A stretch of 33,803 nt of DNA from DASQLQ01 sp035629935 (GTDB lineage: Bacteria; Actinomycetota; CADDZG01; WHSQ01): the NCBI GenBank assembly GCA_035629935.1, contig DASQLQ010000095.1:1-33803 (forward strand), in the 5' to 3' direction. Made by a program: the position numbers and the translations under genes. Below the pieces are notes generated by a model that did no database searches, was not told the DNA's origin, and saw only the letters and a program-made list of their open reading frames with translations. Positions 7,677-15,118 of the stretch are shown one piece after another. The first letter of the stretch is position 1. Every line of letters begins with the position of its first letter.

Positions 7677-8292
7677 GGGCACCCGTTGCCGCTCCGGCCT
7701 CTGCCTGCTGCAGATCTTCTTCCGTCTGCGTGCTCTCGGCGAGAGCCCCGGCCAGTCCGTCGGCATGATCGACATCGAGCTCGCCGTGGAGCTCGAAGTA
7801 GTGGATGTCTTCTCCGTCGATGCCGTAGTGCTGGCGCAGGCCGGCAACCTTCGTCTTGGCAACCTCCGGGGTCTGGGACTCGTACGCGTACAACATCCCA
7901 AGCGCAAAGGGCACCGAAGCTTCCTTGGTCGCCAGGTTGAAGGTGCTCACGCACTCCTCGGTCTCGTGCTCCGCGGTCGACTCCCGCACTTCTGGTGCCG
8001 GCACACCAACCGCGGACGCGAAACGCAGCCATAGCCCGGGGTGATCGCCGCCGATCTCGTCCTTCAGGTTCTCCCTGAGGATCTCCTTTGTCGTTCCGTC
8101 CGGCACGCGGCTGTCGAGGTTGTCGAGGTAGCCGGGGAAGGCCTCCACCTGACGCCAGTACTGCTTCGAGTAAAAGGCGAGATCTTCGACCGTGAGTGTT
8201 CCTTCGGCCCATGCCTGGTAGAAGGGATGATTCAAAAGTCTGCGATCTTCCGTAGCCCGGTCGAGCCTCGAGGCGATGTCGTTCGACATCAT
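7624..8292 (-). CDS. CADD-family TenA/PqqC-like di-metal protein, candidate p-aminobenzoate synthase
   Basis: The 222-residue heme-oxygenase-fold protein belongs to the CADD (folate-related) family. It reads LLNHPFYQAWAEG, YSKQYWRQVEAFPGYL, DEIGGDHPGLWLRFA, YAYESQTPEVAKTK and YFELHGELDVDHADG. From memory, Chlamydia CADD binds two metals through E81, H88, E142, H174, D178 and H181, and consumes its own Y27 with help from K152 to make p-aminobenzoate. The equivalents here are E79, H84, E138, H169, D173, H176, Y25 and K148, with matching spacings apart from one two-residue gap. That supports the same chemistry, oxygen-dependent and without chorismate. GGAGGTGA 7 nt before the first of two adjacent ATGs fixes the start. 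TenA-like thiaminase is less likely. Confidence 0.8.
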   Translation of the reverse strand: MMSNDIASRLDRATEDRRLLNHPFYQAWAEGTLTVEDLAFYSKQYWRQVEAFPGYLDNLDSRVPDGTTKEILRENLKDEIGGDHPGLWLRFASAVGVPAPEVRESTAEHETEECVSTFNLATKEASVPFALGMLYAYESQTPEVAKTKVAGLRQHYGIDGEDIHYFELHGELDVDHADGLAGALAESTQTEEDLQQAEAGAATGARAIWGLLDGVARVRDIG

Positions 8293-8299
8293 CTGGGGG

Positions 8300-8307
8300 T
8301 CACCTCC
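8300..8307 (-). promoter_or_regulatory. Strong ribosome-binding site of the CADD-like gene
   Basis: The minus strand reads GGAGGTGA here, 7 nt before ATG 8292 and 10 nt before ATG 8289. This rules out the longer open frame that begins further upstream. Confidence 0.75.
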
Positions 8308-8396
8308 ATGGTTGTCTGCGTGGCCGGACGATACCGGTTCAAGCAGGCAGCAGCGATTTTCGCGTTGCGCGAGCAAAAGAGGGTCGGTCCGTCGAA

Positions 8397-8420
8397 CGCC
8401 GACGGGCTCGGCCGTCGGCG
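8397..8420 (+). promoter_or_regulatory. GC-rich 9-bp leader hairpin before the oxidoreductase
   Basis: CGCCGACGG (8397-8405) and CCGTCGGCG (8412-8420) are perfect complements around a 6-nt loop. The stem ends one base before the AGGAG ribosome-binding site (8421-8425) of the next gene. GTCGG at 8383-8387 could instead pair with CCGAC at 8399-8403, so two mutually exclusive folds are possible. Confidence 0.5.
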
Positions 8421-8429
8421 AGGAGAAGA

Positions 8430-9785
8430 ATGAGCGAACACGATCTCATCGTCATCGGGATGGGGGTGGGGGGCGAAGAAGTTGCCGGCCGCGCTGCGGA
8501 GGGTGGCCTCGACGTGCTCGCGGTCGAGCGGAAGTTGGTCGGAGGGGAGTGCCCTTACTGGGGATGCATCCCTTCGAAGATCATCGTTCGCGCCGGTAAC
8601 AGTCTTGCCGAGGCGGCGCGAGTGCTGGGGCTTGCCGGCAACTCCAAGATCGACCCAAAGTGGGATCCGGTTGCGAAACGCGTGCGAGAAGCAACGGCCG
8701 ACTGGGATGACGAGATCGCAGTCGAGAGGCACGTCAAGAAAGGTGAGACGTTCGTCCGGGGAGACGCGCGGATCGTCGCCCCGCGCACCGTCGAAGTCGA
8801 TGGCGAGCGTTACTCAGCGCGGAACGGGATCGTGGTCGCCACCGGCGGCGAACCGGCCATCCCTCCGATCGAAGGCCTAGCGGGTGTGGACTTCTGGACC
8901 AACCGTGATGCGATCGAGGCAAAGGAGCTACCCAAGTCGTTGATCGTGCTGGGAGCCGGACCGATCGGATTGGAGCTGGCCCAGGCCTTCCATCGCTTCG
9001 GAACGGCCGTCACGATCGTAGAGCTCGCCGATCACGCTTTGCCGCTGGAGGAACCCGAGAACGGCGAGGCCCTCGGCGACGCTGTTCGAGCGGAGGGGAT
9101 GAAGCTCTTCACGAAGAACTCCGCCGACTCCGTCGAGGCCCGCGATGGAGGAGTCGCGGTGAAGCTGTCGGGCGGGCAGACGCTCGAGGCGGAGAAGCTG
9201 TTGGTGGCGACCGGGCGACGCTTGAACATCGCATCGCTCGGGGTCGAGAACGTCGGACTCGATCCTCAGGCTTCGTCACTCGAGGTCGACGGTCACCTTC
9301 GGGCGGGCGATGGACTGTGGGCCGTCGGAGACGTGACTGGAAAGGGAGCGTTCACGCACGTTGCGGTCTATCAGGGGCGCATCGCGGCCGCAGACATCCT
9401 GGGGCAACCCACGGTCGAGGCGGATTATTCAGCCGTGCCTCGGGTCACCTTCACGGACCCAGAAGTGGCTAGCGTCGGCCTGTCAGAGAAGCAGGCGAGG
9501 GAGGCCGGCCTCGATGTGGCGATCGGGGTAGCGACCACGTCGTCGTCGGCCAGGGGATGGATCCATGGTCCGGGGGCCGAGCACGGCGTTACGAAGCTGG
9601 TGGCCGATACCTCAGCCAACGTCCTGGTCGGCGCATCCACGATGGGTCCGGCAGCGGGAGAGGTTCTAGGCCTGCTCGTCCTCGCGGTGAAAGAGAGGAT
9701 CCCGATCCCGGCCCTCAAGGATCTGATCTACCCCTATCCGACGTTCGTTCGGGGCGTGGAAGACGCCCTGAGGGGCTTGGACTGA
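8430..9785 (+). CDS. FAD/NAD(P) disulfide oxidoreductase (class I, Lpd/MerA-like) with altered active site
   Basis: The protein has 451 residues with the full class I layout. The FAD loop is GMGVGGEEVA (10-19). The redox cysteines C41 and C46 lie in GGECPYWGCIPSK, against GGTCLNVGCIPSK in dihydrolipoamide dehydrogenase. The second FAD region ends in VATG; the NAD(P) loop is VLGAGPIGLELA. The AVGDVTG motif and a dimerisation domain (VPRVTFTDPEVASVG) follow. The catalytic His-Glu pair of lipoamide and glutathione enzymes (HPTxxE) is absent: the sequence is Y436-P-T-F-V-R441. Mercuric reductase also has Tyr there, but its C-terminal Cys pair is missing here. I would call it an orphan member rather than Lpd. 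AGGAG at 8421-8425 sets the start, directly after a leader hairpin. Confidence 0.85.
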   Translation: MSEHDLIVIGMGVGGEEVAGRAAEGGLDVLAVERKLVGGECPYWGCIPSKIIVRAGNSLAEAARVLGLAGNSKIDPKWDPVAKRVREATADWDDEIAVERHVKKGETFVRGDARIVAPRTVEVDGERYSARNGIVVATGGEPAIPPIEGLAGVDFWTNRDAIEAKELPKSLIVLGAGPIGLELAQAFHRFGTAVTIVELADHALPLEEPENGEALGDAVRAEGMKLFTKNSADSVEARDGGVAVKLSGGQTLEAEKLLVATGRRLNIASLGVENVGLDPQASSLEVDGHLRAGDGLWAVGDVTGKGAFTHVAVYQGRIAAADILGQPTVEADYSAVPRVTFTDPEVASVGLSEKQAREAGLDVAIGVATTSSSARGWIHGPGAEHGVTKLVADTSANVLVGASTMGPAAGEVLGLLVLAVKERIPIPALKDLIYPYPTFVRGVEDALRGLD

Positions 9786-9817
9786 CGCGAGCGCGTCCGG
9801 TGGCAGAAGTGCGACAA

Positions 9818-9838
9818 TCTCCCTAGGACTCAGGGAGA
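9818..9838. repeat. 7-bp inverted repeat between oxidoreductase and Asp-box genes
   Basis: TCTCCCT (9818-9824) and AGGGAGA (9832-9838) pair around a 7-nt loop in a 76-nt gap between two plus-strand genes. There is no following T-run, so terminator activity is doubtful. Confidence 0.3.
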
Positions 9839-9861
9839 CACGGCGGCGAACGGGAGGGTCG

Positions 9862-11352
9862 ATGGCGACTCGGCGGGTGGATAAGAAGCTTTTCTTGATG
9901 GTGGCAACGTTGGCGTGCCTGGTGGGGGCACAGGTATTCAGCGCTGCCGGAGCGCGTGTCGAGGTGGCGTCTCGCACCGCGCAGAAACCCACCGCGGTTC
10001 CCGGAATTCATCAGGCGTATCACGGGAAGCTCCTGCGCAAGCCGGCCTCGAGCAAGAAGGCTCCGGTTAACAAGCCCGTTCCCTACAAGGGTCCCAAACT
10101 GAAGGTGCAAGCCACGCCGGTTGGTCGGGATGCGGCGGAGCCGACGATCGGAGTTCTCCCCGACGGAACCGCTTTCTTCGCCGCCGGAACTTTCGACGGT
10201 GGCGGTGGGGCCCTCGCTCGGACCGAGATCTATCGTTCGGATGACGGAAACATGACGTGGGAGTCGGTTCAGCCGGAGATCGCTCCGGGTCAGCACGAGT
10301 CCCCGCAGAGCCTCGATCCCTATGTCTACACAGACACCGCGGGCAAGCGCGTGTTCTCGGTGGACCTCTACACCGTGTCGGGCTCCTACTTGTTGTGGAG
10401 CGACGACAAGGGCGAGACGTGGAGCCGCAACCCTCTGGCATCTGCCGGGTGGTCGGTGGACCACCAGACCTTCTACTCCGGCCCTCCGCCGGAGGGCTTC
10501 GAGACCAGCGGTTATCCAGCAGTTCTCTACTACTGCACCAACCGTGTTGCGGATGTGGCCTGCACTCGATCGCTGGATGGCGGAATCGTATGGACGCCGA
10601 CCGGAGAGCAGCCGTACCTCGGCGAGGACGAGGAAGCCGGAGGTTTCTGTGGCGGGCTACACGGCCACGCGGCCGTCGACACCAAAGGTCGTCTGTTCCT
10701 GCCGAAGGGTCACTGCGGAATGCCGTGGGTGGCTATGTCGGAGGACATGGGCTCAACGTGGACCCGCACCCGGGTGTCCAAGTACCCGCGGACCGGCGGT
10801 CCCCACATCGAGATCGCAACCGACGCGGAAGACAACGTCTACCTGGTGTGGTGGTCACAGGCAAGGCAGTTGCCGATGCTCGCCATCTCGCGCGACCACG
10901 GGGCGACTTGGAGTAAGCCGCGACTGATCGCTCCTCCCGGGGTAACTCAGGCGAACTTCCCGGTCGTTGCGGCAGGTGACCGCGGCCGGATCGCGATCCT
11001 GTTCCCGGGGTCAACGTCCAAGAGTCACGACGACCCGTCGCGTCCTTGGAACGATTACCTCGTCACATCGACGAACGCTTTGAGCAAGAACCCGTTGTTC
11101 GTTTCCACCACGGTCAACGTTCCGGGGGACCCGGTGCGCAGAGGGGATTGCAACCAGCGATGCGGTGGCATGTTCGACTTCCTCGACCTCTTCATCTCGC
11201 CTCTTGACGGGAAGGTGTGGGCGGCTATCTCGGACACGTGTGAAGACACCTGTGCGACGCCGGCGAAGGGCCCTCAGAAGCAGGTCGGGTCCGGGATCGC
11301 GGTCAAGCAGTTGTCGGGGCCGAGCATGTGGGCGCCGGGCCACAAGCGTTAG
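9862..11352 (+). CDS. Exported Asp-box (BNR) propeller protein, sialidase-like
   Basis: The 496-residue protein has an N-terminal export signal (MATRRVDKKLFLMVATLACL, small residues to about 31). It then carries five Asp-boxes of the SxDxGxxW type: SDDGNMTW, SDDKGETW, SLDGGIVW, SEDMGSTW and SRDHGATW. This is the repeat of six-bladed sialidase-fold propellers. I do not find a convincing arginine triad or RIP motif, so sialidase activity is unproven and a binding role is equally possible. The C-terminal half is cysteine-rich (CNQRCGG, CEDTC), pointing to disulfides outside the cell. GGGAGGG at 9852-9858 supports the ATG. Its stop codon overlaps that of the convergent lipoprotein gene by 4 nt. 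Confidence 0.75.
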   Translation: MATRRVDKKLFLMVATLACLVGAQVFSAAGARVEVASRTAQKPTAVPGIHQAYHGKLLRKPASSKKAPVNKPVPYKGPKLKVQATPVGRDAAEPTIGVLPDGTAFFAAGTFDGGGGALARTEIYRSDDGNMTWESVQPEIAPGQHESPQSLDPYVYTDTAGKRVFSVDLYTVSGSYLLWSDDKGETWSRNPLASAGWSVDHQTFYSGPPPEGFETSGYPAVLYYCTNRVADVACTRSLDGGIVWTPTGEQPYLGEDEEAGGFCGGLHGHAAVDTKGRLFLPKGHCGMPWVAMSEDMGSTWTRTRVSKYPRTGGPHIEIATDAEDNVYLVWWSQARQLPMLAISRDHGATWSKPRLIAPPGVTQANFPVVAAGDRGRIAILFPGSTSKSHDDPSRPWNDYLVTSTNALSKNPLFVSTTVNVPGDPVRRGDCNQRCGGMFDFLDLFISPLDGKVWAAISDTCEDTCATPAKGPQKQVGSGIAVKQLSGPSMWAPGHKR

Positions 11353-11780
11353 GGGTCCTTCGAGTAATCCTCGGGGCCGATGAACACGAACATGTTCGAT
11401 CGCCCGGGACATACCTCCCGGGCTGTAACGAAGTTGCGGTGCTTCCCGGTGCTGAAGAAAGCCTCGGCTTCGATGATCTCGTGCTCGAGAAGGAAGTACT
11501 CGTAGGTTTTATCTCGCTCGAACTTCTTGTAGTACCTGTAGATCGCGATCGGGGTCATATCGATGTATCCCTTGATCCGTGTCAACCGCTGACCCGTAGG
11601 GCGTGCCTTCAACGCGACGAACCCGGGCGGCACCACGAGGCCGGGAACATCGATGCCGGCGTCTCCCGGAGTCGCCTCGGGGCAGGTGGAGGGGTCGGCG
11701 GTCCGCGTCTTTCCGGCCCCCGACGAGCTGCACGCTCCTGTCACCAGAGCGACGACCACGAGTGCGGCTATGGATCTCAT
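11349..11780 (-). CDS. Small predicted lipoprotein of unknown function
   Basis: The 143-residue protein has a hydrophobic signal ending in VTGAC, with C17 as the likely lipidated cysteine, followed by SSSGAGKTRT. That makes it a probable membrane-anchored surface lipoprotein, although T-G-A is not the most common lipobox. The mature part contains a Tyr/Phe-rich basic stretch (YRYYKKFERDKTYEYFLLEHEIIEAE could be amphipathic) and one further Cys pair (C33, C123). I do not recognise the family. It is convergent with the Asp-box gene and divergent from the mug-like gene, with about 40 nt before that reading frame. Confidence 0.65.
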   Translation of the reverse strand: MRSIAALVVVALVTGACSSSGAGKTRTADPSTCPEATPGDAGIDVPGLVVPPGFVALKARPTGQRLTRIKGYIDMTPIAIYRYYKKFERDKTYEYFLLEHEIIEAEAFFSTGKHRNFVTAREVCPGRSNMFVFIGPEDYSKDP

Positions 11781-11803
11781 AGCCCCATCTTCCAGCGGAC
11801 GGC

Positions 11804-11811
11804 GAGGGTGA
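11804..11811 (+). promoter_or_regulatory. Candidate ribosome-binding site of the mug-like gene
   Basis: GAGGGTGA here is 6 nt before an in-frame ATC (11818) and 17 nt before the out-of-frame ATG at 11829. It matters for the unresolved start of the glycosylase. Confidence 0.4.
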
Positions 11812-11817
11812 AGATCG

Positions 11818-12414
11818 ATCGTTGAGCCATGGCGACCAACACGGGCTCAGTTAGAGGCCGCCCACGGCAAGCGGATCAGGGATCTGATCGCTCCGGGGCT
11901 CGATATCGTCTTCTGCGGCATCAATCCGGGCCTCTATTCGGGCGCCACCGGGCACCACTTCGCTCGCCCGGGCAATCGCTTCTGGCCGGCTCTTCATAGA
12001 TCCGGGTTCACCCCGAGGCAGCTCTCGCCCTTCGAGGAGGAGGAGCTGCTGGGCCTTGGGCTGGGGATCACCAATGTGGTGTCGAGGACGACGGCCACGG
12101 CAGCGGAGCTCACCTCCGAGGAGTTGAAGCGAGGGGCCGCGTCCCTGCGGCGGAAGATCCGGCGCCACGGCCCCCGATTCCTTGCGGTTCTGGGGATGCA
12201 GGCCTATCGGGTGGGGTTCGGCGATCCCGGGGCCCAGGTCGGACCGCAGGATCGAACCATCGACGCAACGACGATCTGGCTCCTCCCGAACCCGAGCGGG
12301 CTGAATGCCCACTACCAGCTGCCCGACCTCGCCCGAGAGTTCCGGAAGCTCTCCACGGCGATGGCGTCACTTCCTCGCCAACCGAAAGCCCCGAAGACAC
12401 ACCCCGCTAGATAG
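11818..12414 (+). CDS. mug: Mug-type G/U mismatch-specific DNA glycosylase, start codon unresolved (possible frameshift)
   Basis: The frame encodes both signatures of the Mug/TDG family of uracil-DNA glycosylases: GINPGLYSGATGHHFARPGN followed by RFW, and NPSGLNAHY near the C-terminus. The enzyme removes U or modified bases opposite G. From RPTRAQLEAAHGKRIRDL onward the sequence looks intact for the family, but this frame has no ATG, GTG or TTG before that point; it opens after a stop at 11809-11811. ATG 11829 is one base out of frame: deleting one G from ATGGCGACC would give Met-Arg-Pro-Thr-Arg, the expected beginning. Either there is a one-base insertion (real or a sequencing error), or translation starts at ATC 11818. 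The feature start given is the latter possibility. Confidence 0.8.
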   Translation: MVEPWRPTRAQLEAAHGKRIRDLIAPGLDIVFCGINPGLYSGATGHHFARPGNRFWPALHRSGFTPRQLSPFEEEELLGLGLGITNVVSRTTATAAELTSEELKRGAASLRRKIRRHGPRFLAVLGMQAYRVGFGDPGAQVGPQDRTIDATTIWLLPNPSGLNAHYQLPDLAREFRKLSTAMASLPRQPKAPKTHPAR

Positions 12415-12510
12415 GAAAAAGCTCCCTGACGGCGAAGCCTTCTCTCACGGTTCGGTACTACCCCTGTAGTTCCCTTAGTCTTGGCCCCCCTCAAACTCAA
12501 TGGAGAGTCG

Positions 12511-14775
12511 ATGTCTACTCAACCAACTCCCGCAACTCCCGAAAAGCCGACGAGCCTCGTAGCGGCAGAGCCTGCGACCTTCAGCGAGAAGCTGCGGGAG
12601 AAGGCCGAGAATTGGGTGCTCCGGCGCCGCCGTTCCCGCGCCGCCAAGAAGAAGATGGCGAGCCGGAAGACGACCATCGTTCTATCGATCGTGGTGATCC
12701 TGCTGCTCGGGTCTTTCGCGTGGTCACTGGATTATCTGACGCCCACCTCTACAGGTGAGGAACTGTCCATCGACCAGCTGGCCGCGCTGGCGGCCGAGAA
12801 CCGCATCCCCACGGCTGTGTTCCGCGACGAGGACAACCGGTTGGTCGGGACCTTCGCGGCACAGTCGATCATCCCCGAGCCCAAGCCGAAGCCCAAGGAG
12901 GAGCCAAAGAAGGGCGATGCGGCGAAGGGCGAGCAAGGTGATCCCAAGGGCAACGGTAGCGGCGATGGCGAAAAGGCGAACGGGAAAGGCAACGCCAACA
13001 AGAAGCCCCGGCCGCAGCCCGAACCAGAGCCCGTATCGAAGGCTCCTCTCGGATCGGGCGAATACTGGGTCACCTACCCATCCAGCGACGCAGCGTTCGG
13101 TGTCCTCTCGGACCTCGTGATCGCCGCAGGAGCCGACGTGACCGTCGACGCTCAGACATCGAAGACCATCGTGCGTGCGGTATCGACGTATCTCTTGCCA
13201 CTGCTGATCCTGGCTTCATTCTTCGGGCTCCTCTTCACTGCAGGACGTGGGGGCGGCTCGGCGATCGGCGAGGTCATGTCGTTCGGAAGCGTGGGCGCCA
13301 AGAAACAGAGGAAAGGTTTCGTCGCTCCCGTCACATTCAACGATGTCGGTGGTGAGGGCGAGGCGGTCGTCGAGCTGAAGGAAGTCGTCGACTATCTGCA
13401 AAACCCAAAGCGCTACGAGAAGATCGGCGCGGTTCCCCCCAAGGGTGTTCTCCTTTTCGGGCCTCCAGGGTGTGGGAAGACGCTCCTCTCCAAGGCTGTC
13501 GCAGGCGAGGCGGGCGTTCCATTCTTCTCCGTGGCCGGAGCGGAGTTCGTCGAATCCCTCGTCGGTATCGGTGCGGCTCGTGTACGTGACCTCTTCCGTC
13601 GAGTGCGTGCCGTCGCTCCCGCGATCGTGTTCATCGACGAGTTGGACGCCGCAGGCCGCAAGCGAGGAAGCGGCGAAGGCGGAGGCTCGGACGAACGCGA
13701 ACAAACCCTGAACCAGCTGCTGGTGGAGATGGACGGATTCGAGGTCTCCAGCGGCGTCGTGGTGATCGGGGCAACGAACCGTCCCGACATCCTCGACCCC
13801 GCGTTGCTGCGTCCCGGTCGTTTCGACCGGCACATCACGGTCGATCAGCCTGATGCAGAAGGCCGGACGGAGATCCTCAGGATCCATGCACGCAACAAGC
13901 CCCTGGCGGACCATGTCGACCTGAACTACATCGCGAAGCGGACCCCTGGTTTCTCGGGCGCGGACCTTGCGAATGTCATCAACGAAGGCGCACTGCTTTC
14001 GATCCGGCAGGACAAGCCGACGATCGATACGCCCGAGCTCGAAGAGGCGATCCAGCGTGTGCTCCATGGTCCGAAGCGTCGTGGGCGCGTCATGTCCGAG
14101 GAGGAAGAGCGACGCATCTCGTTGCATGAAGCGGCGCACGCAGTCGTGGCTGCGGCTCTGGGCCGTAGAGACGAGATCCACCGCGTCACGATCCTGGCCC
14201 GGACCCGAGGTCTCGCTTCGATCGGGACCCTGGAGTTGCAGCGCGAGGGCGGCGAGCAGATGTTCTTCACTCGCAACCAGCTCTTCTCTCAGATCGTGAT
14301 CGCGATGTCCGGACTCGCATCGGAAGAGATGATCCTGGGCGATATGTCGACGGGGGCCGAAGAAGACATCGAGAAGGCGACCGAAGTCGCTCGAGACATC
14401 GTCGGCCGGTACGGCATGAGTCCCGCTCTTGGACGCACGCGGTTGATCGCCGCCGACGTCGACCAGTACCTCGGTGGCAACTCCACATTCGCTCAGATCT
14501 CGTCGCAGACACACGAAGAATTCGACGCAGAGATCCAGCGTTTGGTCTCGGCCGGCGAGGCCGAGGCCACCCGCATCCTGAAGGCGAACCGCGAGATCCT
14601 CGATCGCCTGGCGGCACGTCTGGAAGATATCGAGACATTAGAGGGCAAGGCCCTCGACGAGATCCTGCGAGACGTGCCGGTCGACGAAGCCGGTCTTGGA
14701 ACGCCGTTCAATGCCACCGGCAATGGACGCGGGCCCGCGCCCAGCGCCGCGGCTAAGCGAACTTCGGCGAGCTAG
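12511..14775 (+). CDS. ftsH: FtsH-like membrane AAA+ zinc protease, divergent
   Basis: The protein has 754 residues from ATG 12511, with GGAG at 12502. Order: basic cytosolic leader, TM1 at about 52-70, an outer domain interrupted by a Lys/Pro/Glu/Gly/Asn-rich stretch (124-177), TM2 at about 227-244, AAA module, M41 protease. Walker A is GPPGCGKT (317-324), Walker B is IVFIDELD with D376 and E377, and the arginine fingers are R434 and R437 in LRPGRFDR. The zinc site is HEAAH (539-543) plus D619 in STGAEEDI. FtsH degrades membrane and unstable cytosolic proteins in ATP-driven hexamers. The pore loop reads ESLVGIG, with L350 replacing the phenylalanine of MFVGVG that grips substrate. This suggests a specialised paralogue; whether a canonical ftsH exists elsewhere cannot be seen. 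Confidence 0.9.
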   Translation: MSTQPTPATPEKPTSLVAAEPATFSEKLREKAENWVLRRRRSRAAKKKMASRKTTIVLSIVVILLLGSFAWSLDYLTPTSTGEELSIDQLAALAAENRIPTAVFRDEDNRLVGTFAAQSIIPEPKPKPKEEPKKGDAAKGEQGDPKGNGSGDGEKANGKGNANKKPRPQPEPEPVSKAPLGSGEYWVTYPSSDAAFGVLSDLVIAAGADVTVDAQTSKTIVRAVSTYLLPLLILASFFGLLFTAGRGGGSAIGEVMSFGSVGAKKQRKGFVAPVTFNDVGGEGEAVVELKEVVDYLQNPKRYEKIGAVPPKGVLLFGPPGCGKTLLSKAVAGEAGVPFFSVAGAEFVESLVGIGAARVRDLFRRVRAVAPAIVFIDELDAAGRKRGSGEGGGSDEREQTLNQLLVEMDGFEVSSGVVVIGATNRPDILDPALLRPGRFDRHITVDQPDAEGRTEILRIHARNKPLADHVDLNYIAKRTPGFSGADLANVINEGALLSIRQDKPTIDTPELEEAIQRVLHGPKRRGRVMSEEEERRISLHEAAHAVVAAALGRRDEIHRVTILARTRGLASIGTLELQREGGEQMFFTRNQLFSQIVIAMSGLASEEMILGDMSTGAEEDIEKATEVARDIVGRYGMSPALGRTRLIAADVDQYLGGNSTFAQISSQTHEEFDAEIQRLVSAGEAEATRILKANREILDRLAARLEDIETLEGKALDEILRDVPVDEAGLGTPFNATGNGRGPAPSAAAKRTSAS

Positions 14776-15065
14776 TCCGTGTCCGGGGAAACCGGTGGGG
14801 GATTGACGAGCGCGTCTTTGAGGGATTCGGCGCTTCCGTCCGCCGCTGCTTCGATCGCGGTCTCGTCGCCCGCCCGCAGGGTCAGATATCGACCGTGATC
14901 TCCTCTGACCTTCTTGACCGTCTCGACGAACCGATGGAGGTACAGCTCCTCGGCTTGCTTCTCCAACCGTTCGAGGTCAACCACGACCCCATCGGTTCGC
15001 TTGTCGTCCCCGCTTTCGCCGGGCTGACCGGGAATGTCTGCTGCTCTTCGTCCGTCGCTACTCAT
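14772..15065 (-). CDS. Small acidic hypothetical protein
   Basis: The product has 97 residues and no family that I recognise. The centre is a probable helix (LERLEKQAEELYLHRFVETV) followed by KKVRGDHGRYLTL, flanked by disordered Gly/Asp-rich and Pro-rich ends. Third positions of its codons are G/C-rich as in neighbouring real genes, which favours it over the shorter plus-strand frame across the same region. There is no signal peptide, membrane segment or strong ribosome-binding site. Its stop overlaps the FtsH stop through a shared CTAG. It is divergent from the large surface protein gene. Confidence 0.5.
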   Translation of the reverse strand: MSSDGRRAADIPGQPGESGDDKRTDGVVVDLERLEKQAEELYLHRFVETVKKVRGDHGRYLTLRAGDETAIEAAADGSAESLKDALVNPPPVSPDTD

Positions 15066-15118
15066 GCACCACAGACTAAAGGTACGGATGCCCTGCCGGA
15101 GAACCTTCTAGGTACGAG

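Noticed and set aside
8430..9785. Calling the oxidoreductase dihydrolipoamide dehydrogenase or mercuric reductase
   Set aside because: The HPTxxE pair needed for the first and the C-terminal Cys pair of the second are both missing.
12457..12470. ACTAC/GTAGT inverted repeat upstream of the FtsH-like gene
   Set aside because: Only a 5-bp stem with a 4-nt loop; expected often by chance.
13216..14514. 432-codon minus-strand frame opposite the FtsH-like gene
   Set aside because: It lies wholly inside a well-supported AAA protease gene and has no recognisable domain or ribosome-binding site.
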